Of a DNA stretch of 64,000 nucleotides, positions 16,256-23,615 are shown one piece after another. The DNA is taken from positions 310,001-374,000 of the forward strand of contig NZ_JBGCCT010000002.1 in the NCBI RefSeq assembly GCF_041260665.1, given 5' to 3'. Position 1 is the stretch's first letter, and every line of letters begins with the position of its first letter. The translations under genes were made by a program, and so were the position numbers. Below the pieces are notes generated by a model. That model saw only the letters and a program-made list of their open reading frames with translations. It did not search any database and was not told the origin of the DNA. Source of the DNA: Catenulispora sp. GP43 (GTDB lineage Bacteria; Actinomycetota; Actinomycetes; Streptomycetales; Catenulisporaceae).

Positions 16256-17179
16256 TCAGACCTCGGACAGGACGACGGAACGGGTCAGGTTGCGCGGGGT
16301 GTCGACCTGCAGGCCCTTGCGGCCGCCGAGCGCCACGGCCAGGCGCTGCACCCGGATCAGCTCGGCCAGCGGGTCGCGGCCGTCGGCGGTGCCGTCCAGC
16401 CACTGCCCGCCGGTCGCCTCGACCTGCTCGGACAGCCCGCGCGGGGCCTGGCCGAGCAGCCAGGTCACGGTGCCGGGCGAGGCGATGCTGATCGGGCCGT
16501 GCCGGTACTCCATCGCCGGGTAGGACTGGGTCCAGGTCAGCGAGGCCTCGGTCATCTTCAGCCCCGCCTCGTTGGCCAGCCCGACGGTCCAGCCGCGGCC
16601 CAGGAAGGCGAACTGGGTCTTTTCCAGGATCCCGTCCGGCAGCGGCTCGGTGACGCAGCGCGCGGCGTCGGCGACGATCTTCTCCACGTCGAAGGCGGTG
16701 CCGGACTGCGCGGCGACGTGCGCGCGGAACAGGGTCAGCGCGGTGGTCGCGAAGCGGGTCTGCACGACCGACTTCTCGTCGGCGAAGTCCAGCACGATGG
16801 TCTCGTCGGCCAGCGCCGGGGCCGGGGTCGCCGGGTCGGCGATGACCGCGACGGTCGGGATGACGCCCTTGAGGCGCTCGAGCAGTTCCAGCACCTCGGT
16901 CGTGGTGCCGGAGCGGCTGAGCGCGACCACGCGGTCGTAGGCGCGGCCGAACGGGAACTCCGAGGCGGCGAAGGCGTCGGTGTCCCCGAGGCCGGCCTGC
17001 TCGCGCAGGACCGCGTAGGACTGCGCCATGTACAGCGAGGTGCCGCAGCCGACGACCGCCACGCGCTCGCCCTTCTTCGGCAGCGCCTCGGCGGTCGGGC
17101 CGACGGCGATCGCGGCGGCCCGGCGCCAGGTGTCCGGCTGGCTCGCTATCTCGGCGTCGACGTACTCGGATCCGGACAT
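16256..17179 (-). CDS. SIS-domain amino-sugar-phosphate deaminase/isomerase (AgaS-like)
   Basis: 307 residues with two SIS domains as in the isomerase half of GlmS and in AgaS. First-domain phosphate loop GCGTSLYMAQ (~45-54), SRSGTTTEV (~89-97), and second-domain EYRHGP motif (~218-223) are clear. No glutaminase domain is present, so it would run in the catabolic direction, releasing ammonia from galactosamine-6-phosphate to give tagatose-6-phosphate. It is the first structural gene of the operon, with a promoter and direct-repeat operator in the 159-base gap after the DeoR gene. A glucosamine-phosphate substrate is the alternative. Confidence 0.85.
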   Translation of the reverse strand: MSGSEYVDAEIASQPDTWRRAAAIAVGPTAEALPKKGERVAVVGCGTSLYMAQSYAVLREQAGLGDTDAFAASEFPFGRAYDRVVALSRSGTTTEVLELLERLKGVIPTVAVIADPATPAPALADETIVLDFADEKSVVQTRFATTALTLFRAHVAAQSGTAFDVEKIVADAARCVTEPLPDGILEKTQFAFLGRGWTVGLANEAGLKMTEASLTWTQSYPAMEYRHGPISIASPGTVTWLLGQAPRGLSEQVEATGGQWLDGTADGRDPLAELIRVQRLAVALGGRKGLQVDTPRNLTRSVVLSEV

Positions 17180-17240
17180 GGTGTCTCTCCCCAGGCTGGC
17201 TGCGCTCGACAGGGCGCGTGATCCTCATGCTTGTATCTGA

Positions 17241-17274
17241 ACGATAGCCAGACGAGTCGAGCAGAATCAAGCAG
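17241..17274 (-). promoter_or_regulatory. Promoter and DeoR-type direct-repeat operator of the amino-sugar operon
   Basis: On the minus strand a TTGATT -35 (17270-17265) is separated by 18 bases from a TATCGT -10 (17246-17241). Two 10-base direct repeats, AGTCGAGCAG (17255-17264) and AATCAAGCAG (17265-17274), cover the -35 and part of the spacer. DeoR-family repressors bind direct repeats, so occlusion by the adjacent regulator is expected but not shown. Confidence 0.5.
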
Positions 17275-17338
17275 GAGAAAATACGGCGTGGTCAGCCGCC
17301 GCACTTCGCGCGAGCCCGCATAATTGCCGCGCCCCCGC

Positions 17339-18103
17339 TCAGTCCGCCAGGTGGATCCGCACGCCGAGCTCGCGCAAGGCGTCCAGCTCGGCCGGGTCGG
17401 CGCTGGGGTCGGTGACCAGGTCGGAGACGAGCGCGGCCTCGGCGATCCGAGCGAAGGCGCGCCGGCCCACCTTGGTACCGTCGGCGACCACGATCACGCG
17501 CGCGGACTGCAGGATCATGGCACGGTTGGTCTGCGCCTCGACCTCGTGGTGGGTGGTGACGCCGGCCGTGGCGCTGACGCCGCCGACGCCGAGGAAGGAG
17601 GCGTCCAGGTTGAAGCCCTCCAGCGCGCGCTCGGCGACCGGGCCGATGAGCTCGTAGGACTCGGTGCGCACGGTGCCGCCGGTGACCACCAGGTCTATCG
17701 CCGGGCGCAGCGCCAACTCCGCGGCGATGTTCAGGGCGTTGGTGACGATCTTCAGACCGCCGCGCATCCCCAGGAACCGCGCGACCTCGCTGGTGGTCGT
17801 GCCGCCGCACAGCCCCACGGTCGCCGCGCTCTCGTCGATCAGTCCGGCGGCCAGCTCGGCGATCCTGCTCTTCTCCTCCTGCTGGCGCGCGCCGCGGTAG
17901 CGCATGGGCAGCTCATACAGGACGCCGGCCGGGACGGCGCCGCCGTGGGTGCGCTTGACCAGGCCCTGCTCTTCCAGGGCTTGCAGGTCGCGGCGGATGG
18001 TGGCCTGGGAAGTGCCCAGGCGTTCGGCGGTCTCCACGACGCCCACCGAACCGTGGTCGGCCAGCAGGGCGAGGATGGCTCCGAGGCGGTCTTCCTGTCG
18101 CAT
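17339..18103 (-). CDS. DeoR-family repressor (AgaR-like) of amino-sugar operon
   Basis: 254 residues from ATG 18103, giving the family start MRQEDRLGAIL; an upstream ATG would add 20 atypical residues. The DeoR helix-turn-helix is TAERLGTSQATIRRDLQALEEQGLV followed by KRTHGGAV, the family signature. The C-terminal sugar-phosphate-binding domain has GGTTTSEVARFL and the D/K sites (VVADGTKVGRRAF) used to sense phosphorylated sugars. It probably represses the SIS-ROK-PfkB-aldolase genes and is induced by an operon intermediate such as tagatose-6-phosphate. Confidence 0.9.
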   Translation of the reverse strand: MRQEDRLGAILALLADHGSVGVVETAERLGTSQATIRRDLQALEEQGLVKRTHGGAVPAGVLYELPMRYRGARQQEEKSRIAELAAGLIDESAATVGLCGGTTTSEVARFLGMRGGLKIVTNALNIAAELALRPAIDLVVTGGTVRTESYELIGPVAERALEGFNLDASFLGVGGVSATAGVTTHHEVEAQTNRAMILQSARVIVVADGTKVGRRAFARIAEAALVSDLVTDPSADPAELDALRELGVRIHLAD

Positions 18104-18253
18104 GGGGACACAGTAGCGCGCAACCCGCTCACCGCAATGCTCGTTCGCGCAGAATCCGAGCATGAATGATCATCATCCGTATCGCCGGTCCCGGACGCCC
18201 CTTTTTTCTGTGTTGGATGACTGTTTCGTAACTTCAGGTGACTCCTCCCGATC

Positions 18254-20206
18254 ATGCTCGTTGTCCGGGTCATGGCGTGGATTACTCGACGAATGCCGGA
18301 TCGGGCCCTGGTCGCGGCCCTGACGGCGCTGGCGGCTGTGGTGTTCGGGTGGGGCTTCCAGCGGGGGCGGACGCACCCCTACTACACGGCGGCCGTCCGC
18401 TCGATGGGCGCGGACTGGCACGACTTCGTCTACGGGTCCTTCGACCCGGGCGGTTTCATCACCACCGACAAGCTGCCCGGCGCCTTCTGGGTGCAGGCGC
18501 TGTCGGTGCGGATGTTCGGGTTCCATCCCTGGGCGGTGCTGCTGCCGCAGGTGCTGGCGGCCACGGCGTGCGTGCCGCTGCTGTTCGTCACGGTGCGGCG
18601 CTGGGCCGGGCGGCACGCGGGCTACGCGGCGGCGATCGCCTACACCCTGACCCCGGTGACCGTGGCGCTGTCGCGCACCAACATCCCCGACGCGCTGATG
18701 GTGTTCTTCATGGTTGTCGCCGCGCACGCGCTGTGGCGCTGGGCCGACGGCGGACGGCGCGCGACCTGGTGGCTGGCGGCCTCGGCAATGTGGCTGGGCG
18801 TGGCGTTCAACGTGAAGATGGGGCAGGCGCTGCTGGTGGTGCCGGTCTTCGCCGGGACGTGCTTCCTGCTCGGCGCCGGCACGCGCTGGTGGCGGCTGGG
18901 GCGCGCGGCGGCCTACGGGGCGCTGGTGGCGGCGGTCTCGCTGGCCTGGATGGTGTTCGTGACGCTGACCCCGGCCTCGCAGCGGCCTTACATCGACGGC
19001 TCGGTGCACAACTCGGTGTGGGAGATGGTCTTCCAGTACAACGGGTTCGGCCGCATCGGCGGCCAGGGCGCCGGCACCGACCCGCTGGCCGGCGGCGCGG
19101 TGCTGTCCGGGGCCGGCGGGCCGGCCGGGCTCGGGCGGATCTTCGGGGCGGCCTCGGCGGGGCAGATCAGCTGGCTGGTGCCGGCGGCGGTGGCGGGGCT
19201 GGCGGCCGGGTTGTGGGCAGCTTGGCGGGCGGCGCGGAAGTCCACGTCGGCGTTCGGCCCCGATCTCACACCGGAGCTAGAAGCAAGCGCGGATTCGCTG
19301 ACCAGGCAACGATTCAGCTCGGATCGGATCCGCCGCAAGACCACCGCCGGCTACCTCTTCTGGGGCGGCTGGCTCGGCATCTACGGCCTGGCCTTCTGCG
19401 CGGCCACCGGCATCCACTCCTACTACACCTCGACCCTGGCTCCCCCGGTCGCCGCCCTGGCCGGCGTCGCCTTCGTCGCCGCTGCCCGCGGCCGGACCTG
19501 GCAGCTGCCGGCGCTGGTGGCGACGACCGCCGGCTGGGCTTTTCTGGCCAGCCGCGAAACGCCGCACTACCAGCCGTGGCTGCGCTGGTTCGTACTCGGC
19601 GCGGCGGTGGTGGCTATCGCGCTCCTGCCCTGGGCCCGTATCTCGCGCAACCGCGCGCTGGGCGCCGTCTCGGCCGTGGCGGTGGCGACCGCGGCGCTCG
19701 CGGCGCCCTCGGTGTGGGCCGCTTCGGTGCTCACACGGCGCGGGGACACGATGGGCAGCGTCGCGGCCTCGGCCGGCCCGCCGCAGGCGATGTTCGGGGG
19801 CCGGAAGAACGCCGCCGTCAACGACGAGATCCAGCACGGCCTGCGCGACTTCGGGCGCGGACCGGACCCGCGGGTGATCCGCTTCCTGAAGCGCAATCGC
19901 GACGGCCGTCCCTACGCCGCGGCGGTCGACGGCTCGATGACGGCCGCGTCCTACCTCGCGGCGAACGTCCCGGTCCTGCCCATGGGCGGCTTCACCAGCG
20001 ACGCCCCGGCGCCGACAGTGCAGGGCCTGGCCCGGCTCGTGCACACCGGACAGGTGCGCTACGTGGTGGTGAGCGGGATGCGCATGGGAGGCCGCAGCGT
20101 CGCGGCGAAGGACCGCGACGCGTGGGTCACAGGCCACTGCCACAGCATCCCCGGCTTCGCCCCCGGCACCGGAAAGACGGCGAGCGGCGTATTCGATTGT
20201 TCGTGA
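18254..20206 (+). CDS. GT39/ArnT-type integral membrane glycosyltransferase
   Basis: 650 residues. An acidic loop after TM1 (YYTAAVRSMGADWHDF, then FDPGGFITTDKLPG) has the Asp-rich first extracellular loop typical of polyprenyl-phosphate-sugar-dependent GT-C enzymes, followed by about ten membrane segments and a soluble C-terminal domain of about 150 residues ending KTASGVFDCS. The C-terminal domain resembles the YkcA/B-type domain. It likely transfers a sugar from a polyprenyl phosphate carrier to a cell-envelope acceptor on the outer face. ATG 18254 has a CTCCTCCC-poor leader; ATG 18272 (MAWITRRM) is a reasonable alternative. The promoter of the next unit lies inside its last codons. Confidence 0.82.
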   Translation: MLVVRVMAWITRRMPDRALVAALTALAAVVFGWGFQRGRTHPYYTAAVRSMGADWHDFVYGSFDPGGFITTDKLPGAFWVQALSVRMFGFHPWAVLLPQVLAATACVPLLFVTVRRWAGRHAGYAAAIAYTLTPVTVALSRTNIPDALMVFFMVVAAHALWRWADGGRRATWWLAASAMWLGVAFNVKMGQALLVVPVFAGTCFLLGAGTRWWRLGRAAAYGALVAAVSLAWMVFVTLTPASQRPYIDGSVHNSVWEMVFQYNGFGRIGGQGAGTDPLAGGAVLSGAGGPAGLGRIFGAASAGQISWLVPAAVAGLAAGLWAAWRAARKSTSAFGPDLTPELEASADSLTRQRFSSDRIRRKTTAGYLFWGGWLGIYGLAFCAATGIHSYYTSTLAPPVAALAGVAFVAAARGRTWQLPALVATTAGWAFLASRETPHYQPWLRWFVLGAAVVAIALLPWARISRNRALGAVSAVAVATAALAAPSVWAASVLTRRGDTMGSVAASAGPPQAMFGGRKNAAVNDEIQHGLRDFGRGPDPRVIRFLKRNRDGRPYAAAVDGSMTAASYLAANVPVLPMGGFTSDAPAPTVQGLARLVHTGQVRYVVVSGMRMGGRSVAAKDRDAWVTGHCHSIPGFAPGTGKTASGVFDCS

Positions 20207-20225
20207 TCACACAGCGGGTTAAGAT
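20197..20225 (+). promoter_or_regulatory. Sigma-70-like promoter for the T-box/aspS unit
   Basis: TTGTTC (20197-20202) and TAAGAT (20220-20225) are separated by 17 bases. The -35 lies within the end of the glycosyltransferase gene. Transcription would begin near 20232, just before the first strand of T-box stem I. Confidence 0.55.
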
Positions 20226-20238
20226 CCCTGCAACACGT

Positions 20239-20477
20239 TGAAGGAGACGAGTAGCCTCAGATCCGCGCGGGTCCAGAGAGCCGTCGACAGCTGGGAAGAC
20301 GGCCCCGCGTCCCGAGGCGAAGACCCTCCTGAGTGCGGGGAGGAAATGCCCCGCCGCCCGGCCCCCGTCAACGGGCCGCCACGAGGCCGCGGCCCCCACC
20401 GCGGCGAAGGTGCGGTGGTACCGCGATTCCCTTATCGCCCGCACCCCCAAGGGATCACTTCGATGCCCTTGGGAGGG
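20239..20477 (+). ncRNA. T-box riboswitch with Asp (GAC) specifier, translational type
   Basis: Stem I is bounded by GGAG (20243-20246) with CTCC (20326-20329), and GCCTC (20254-20258) with GAGGC (20314-20318). Between them is the specifier internal loop: the AGTA (20250-20253) loop-E element on the 5' side and GAC (20322-20324) on the 3' side, the Asp codon. A CCAGAGAGCCG stretch (20273 on) and GCTGGGA terminal loop fit the AG bulge and distal loop. GAGTGCGG follows stem I. The T-box core GGTGGTACCGCG is at about 20414-20425, within a 7-bp antisequestrator GGTGCGG (20409-20415)/CCGCACC (20439-20445). An alternative hairpin CCCAAGGG (20446-20453)/CCCTTGGG (20466-20473) buries the start of the GGGAGGG ribosome site (20471-20477). 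There is no U-tract, so control is probably of translation. Confidence 0.9.
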
Positions 20478-20483
20478 CTCAAA

Positions 20484-21776
20484 ATGGTCCACCGTGTACT
20501 AGCCGCCGAGCTGTCGGCGCACGCAGGTGAAACCGTCCAGGTCTCCGGCTGGCTGCACCGCCGCCGCGAGCTCAAGAACGTCACGTTCCTCATCCTGCGC
20601 GACCGCAGCGGCCTGACCCAGGCCGTCCTGTCGGGCGCGGTCGCCGAGCAGCTGCGGGACATCCCCGAGGAGACCGTGCTGTCCTTCGTCGGGACCGTGA
20701 CGGCCAACGAGCAGGCGCCCGGCGGCGTGGAGGTCGTCGCACCGGCCGCCGGCCCGCAGGTCGAGCTGCTGTCCAGCCCGGCCGGGACGCCGCCGCTGGA
20801 CATCTACCGCCCGACCGTGACCGCCTCGCTGCCGACCATCCTGGACGGCGCGCCGGTGACCCTGCGTCACCCGCACCTGAGTGCCCCGTTCCAGATCACG
20901 GCCGCCTCCGTCGCCGGCTTCCGCAGCGCGCTGGACGCCCTGGACTTCACCGAGATCCACACCCCGAAGATCGTCGGCTCGGCCACCGAGTCCGGCGCCA
21001 ACGTCTTCGCACTGGACTGGTTCGGGCGAAAGGCGTACCTGGCCCAGTCCCCGCAGTTCTTCAAGCAGGCGATGGTCGGCGTCTTCGAGCGCGTCTACGA
21101 GACCGGCCCGGTCTTCCGCGCCGAGCCCTCCGACACCGCGCGCCACCTGGCCCAGTACACGAGCCTGGACGCGGAGCTGGGCTTCATCGCCGACCACCGC
21201 GACGTGATGGCGGTGGTGCGCCACACACTGGCCGGCATGACCGCCTCGGTCGCCGAGCGCGCGGCGGCGGCCGTGGACCTGCTCGGGGTCAAGCTGCCGA
21301 CGGTCCCGGAGCAGATCCCGGAGATCCACTTCGCCGACGCGATGGAGATGCTCGGCCAGGACGAGCCGGACCTGTCCCCGGCCGACGAGCGCGCACTGAG
21401 CGAATGGGCGCTGCGCGAGCACGGCAGCGAGTTCCTGTTCGTCACCGGCTACCCGATGGCCAAGCGCCCCTTCTACACGCACGCGCAGCCGGACCGGCCG
21501 CAGTACTCGAACAGCTTCGACCTGATCTTCCGCGGACTGGAGCTGATCACCGGCGGCCAGCGTCTGCACCGGTACGAGGACTACGTCGCGGCACTGGCGG
21601 CCCGGGGGGAGTCCACGGAGGCCTACGAGGGATACCTGGCGAACTTCAAGCACGGGATGCCGCCGCACGGCGGCTTCGCCCTCGGGCTGGAGCGGTGGAC
21701 GATGCGGCTGACCGAGGCGGACAACCTGCGGCGGACCGCGTTGTTCCCGCGGGACCTGCACCGGCTCACGCCGTGA
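20484..21776 (+). CDS. aspS: Aspartyl-tRNA synthetase, archaeal-type (AspRS2, probably non-discriminating)
   Basis: 430 residues, far shorter than the ~590-residue bacterial AspRS and lacking its GAD insertion. N-terminal OB fold (VSGWLHRRRELKNVTFLILRD) reads anticodon; class II core follows: motif 1 region FRSALDALDFTEIHTPKI, the AQSPQFFKQAMV and motif 2 FRAEPSDTARHL stretch, and motif 3 GFALGLERWTMRL. The segments ITGGQRLHRYEDY and FKHGMPPHGGFALGLER are those of archaeal AspRS. It charges tRNA-Asp (and perhaps tRNA-Asn). ATG 20484 is 7 bases after GGGAGGG; upstream in-frame starts lie within the riboswitch hairpin. Being under an Asp T-box, it should be induced by uncharged tRNA-Asp, suggesting a reserve or resistance enzyme. 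Confidence 0.88.
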   Translation: MVHRVLAAELSAHAGETVQVSGWLHRRRELKNVTFLILRDRSGLTQAVLSGAVAEQLRDIPEETVLSFVGTVTANEQAPGGVEVVAPAAGPQVELLSSPAGTPPLDIYRPTVTASLPTILDGAPVTLRHPHLSAPFQITAASVAGFRSALDALDFTEIHTPKIVGSATESGANVFALDWFGRKAYLAQSPQFFKQAMVGVFERVYETGPVFRAEPSDTARHLAQYTSLDAELGFIADHRDVMAVVRHTLAGMTASVAERAAAAVDLLGVKLPTVPEQIPEIHFADAMEMLGQDEPDLSPADERALSEWALREHGSEFLFVTGYPMAKRPFYTHAQPDRPQYSNSFDLIFRGLELITGGQRLHRYEDYVAALAARGESTEAYEGYLANFKHGMPPHGGFALGLERWTMRLTEADNLRRTALFPRDLHRLTP

Positions 21777-21817
21777 GCGGGGCCTGATCGGGACGCTCCG
21801 GGACCAGCCGGCGCGGG

Positions 21818-21848
21818 CCTCTCGTCGTCGTCGCATGGCGGCGAGAGG
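21818..21848. terminator. Hairpin between convergent aspS and sigma-partner gene
   Basis: CCTCTCG (21818-21824) can pair with CGAGAGG (21842-21848) around a 17-base loop. It lies in the 101-base space between two convergent stops and may end both transcripts. Confidence 0.45.
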
Positions 21849-21877
21849 TCCGCGGTCGGTGCGGCCGCCTCCGCCGG

Positions 21878-22846
21878 TCAGTGTGGGCTTTGAGGGCTTT
21901 GAGGGCTTTGCGGCATGAGGAAGAACGTTCCTTCCTTGACGGCGCGTCCGTTTCCCACCACCTTTCCGGCAGAGTCATACCCGATCAGCTGCTGGGGCGG
22001 GTCGGCGGCGCTGTAGCCGATCACGTAGAAGTCGCCGCCCTGAATCCGATACACCGGCACGAATTCGGCATGGCCGGCGTACTGGGCGCACATGTGGTCG
22101 ACATCGGGAGCCATCCACCCCGAAGTCACATACGCCGGGTAGTCATCAATCGACAATCCCTTCGGCATGCCCTGCGCCTCCGGCGACTTGTCCGGTGTGC
22201 CGGTTCCCAGACCCAGCCCGCGCTGGATCGCAAAGAACTGGTTGTCGCCGCCGCCCGGGAATCCGAACTCCGAATAGCCCTGAACGCCCGGCGTCCGGAA
22301 CTGGGCCATGGCGCCCGGATGTTCTCCGTCTATCGCCGCCTGCGGAATCGTGCCCGGCTGCAGCTTCTGTTCCCAGGAGATGTGGGACTGTTTGTCGGGG
22401 AAGACGTGGATCTCGACAGTCCAGGGGAACCCCGCGGTCTTCCCCGAAACCGTCTCGAAGACCAGACCGTCCTGCGTCGTCGGGCTTGTGGCCGGCACCG
22501 TGCCGGTCACCGAGGCCGAGCAGGTCTTCGGCGCCGGAGCCGCGGCCACGGCCGGCGGCGGCGACGACGAACCGGCCCGCTTGGAGATGAACACCGACTG
22601 CGACGCCCCGGCGGAGTGCCCGCCGAAGGCGATCGCCCCCGCCGCGACCCCCAGCACCGCCAGCACCCCCAGCACCCCCAGCACCCCCAGCGACGACCCG
22701 GCCGCCGCGGCCCGGTACCGGACCCGGCGGCGGCGCGCGCCGTCGATCACCTGCTGCGCCGAGACGTTGCGCTCGGCCCCGTCCGCGAACAGGTCCCTGA
22801 TCCGGTCCTCGAAGCCGGGGGAACCGGCATCATGGTTCTCAGACAT
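21878..22846 (-). CDS. Membrane-anchored partner protein of ECF sigma factor (putative anti-sigma-like)
   Basis: 322 residues. Residues 1-45 are cytoplasmic with a charged helical segment (FEDRIRDLFADGAERNVSAQQVIDGARRRR); one membrane helix at about 47-76 (GVLGVLGVLAVLGVAAG core) is followed by a Ser/Pro linker and an extracytoplasmic domain of about 220 residues with few Cys. It starts 8 bases inside the sigma gene (ATGTCTGA), so translation is coupled. Position and topology suit an anti-sigma regulator or sensor, but no zinc anti-sigma motif (H-x3-C-x2-C) is present. Two 9-base tandem repeats are in the gene: four GVL-coding units near 22660-22690 and three PQS-coding units at the C-terminus (21885-21911). 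Confidence 0.65.
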   Translation of the reverse strand: MSENHDAGSPGFEDRIRDLFADGAERNVSAQQVIDGARRRRVRYRAAAAGSSLGVLGVLGVLAVLGVAAGAIAFGGHSAGASQSVFISKRAGSSSPPPAVAAAPAPKTCSASVTGTVPATSPTTQDGLVFETVSGKTAGFPWTVEIHVFPDKQSHISWEQKLQPGTIPQAAIDGEHPGAMAQFRTPGVQGYSEFGFPGGGDNQFFAIQRGLGLGTGTPDKSPEAQGMPKGLSIDDYPAYVTSGWMAPDVDHMCAQYAGHAEFVPVYRIQGGDFYVIGYSAADPPQQLIGYDSAGKVVGNGRAVKEGTFFLMPQSPQSPQSPH

Positions 22847-23468
22847 CTGATTGCATCCTCTCTGTCATATTCTCCCTTTCATCCCCTTTCCAGTTCGACG
22901 GGTCGCCGCGCTCGGCGAACTCCGGCAGCGTCCGCAGCCGGGTCAGGGCCCGCGACAGGCAGCTCTTCACCGTGCCCGGCGCGATCCTCAACTCCGCCGC
23001 GATCGCCGCCTCGCTGAGGTCCGCGTAGTACCGCAGCACCACCACCTGCCGCTCGCGCCGTGTCAGGGTGCTGAGTGCGGCGCGCACGAGTTCCTGGTGA
23101 GCGTGGCGATCCGCAACGTCCCACGGCACCGCCCGCTCCGGCACCGTGTCCGTGCTCCATTCGCGGCCGCGGCGCAGCCGCCACCAGTCGCGGTAGGAGT
23201 TGACGATGATGCGGCGCACGTAGGCCAGCGGGTCGTCGGCGCGGATGCGGTGCCAGCGCAGGTAGGCGCGCTCCAGGGCGGTCTGGGTCAGGTCGGCGGC
23301 CCGGTGCGGGTCGCCGCAGATCAGTTCCGCCAGGCGCAGCAGGCGCGCGCCCTGCGCCGCGACGAACGCGGTGAAGTCCGCGTCCACGTTTTCCGGGTCC
23401 CGCGCGGTGGGTTCCGGTATCGCGGGTTCCGGCCCCGTGCCGAGGGTGTCGTCGTCATCCACATCCAC
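22839..23468 (-). CDS. SigE-family ECF RNA polymerase sigma factor
   Basis: 209 residues. Region 2 (LLRLAELICGDPHRAADLTQTALERAYLRW and YVRRIIVNSYRDWWRR-like DNA-melting segment) and region 4 (LTRRERQVVVLRYYADLSEAAIAAEL then GTVKSCLSRALTRLR helix-turn-helix) are complete. Spacing and the RIIVNSYRDWWR segment are those of the actinobacterial SigE-family ECF group. The ~35-residue acidic N-terminus is variable. It directs transcription of an unknown stress regulon and overlaps its membrane partner gene by 8 bases. It is divergent from the aminopeptidase gene. Confidence 0.93.
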   Translation of the reverse strand: MDVDDDDTLGTGPEPAIPEPTARDPENVDADFTAFVAAQGARLLRLAELICGDPHRAADLTQTALERAYLRWHRIRADDPLAYVRRIIVNSYRDWWRLRRGREWSTDTVPERAVPWDVADRHAHQELVRAALSTLTRRERQVVVLRYYADLSEAAIAAELRIAPGTVKSCLSRALTRLRTLPEFAERGDPSNWKGDERENMTERMQSDV

Positions 23469-23532
23469 CAGACGACTCGGGAGACCGTTAGGTTCTTCGG
23501 GGCGCGGAGGTGGTTACCGGACCTGGCCGTGG

Positions 23533-23543
23533 AATGTAACATT
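23533..23543. promoter_or_regulatory. AT-rich palindrome in sigma/pepP divergent region
   Basis: AATGTAACATT is a perfect 11-base palindrome in the 147-base gap between the divergent ECF sigma and aminopeptidase genes; TAACAT within it could be a plus-strand -10. Its function is not known. Confidence 0.35.
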
Positions 23544-23615
23544 GCACACTGCGGCCCGCCGGGGACGCCGCCGCGCGCCGCACGTTCCGACCCATCGCAC
23601 CCCCAGGGAGCCGCA

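Noticed and set aside
20239-20477. Transcription-terminating T-box
   Set aside because: The last hairpin is not followed by a U-tract and overlaps the ribosome site, so translational control is favoured.
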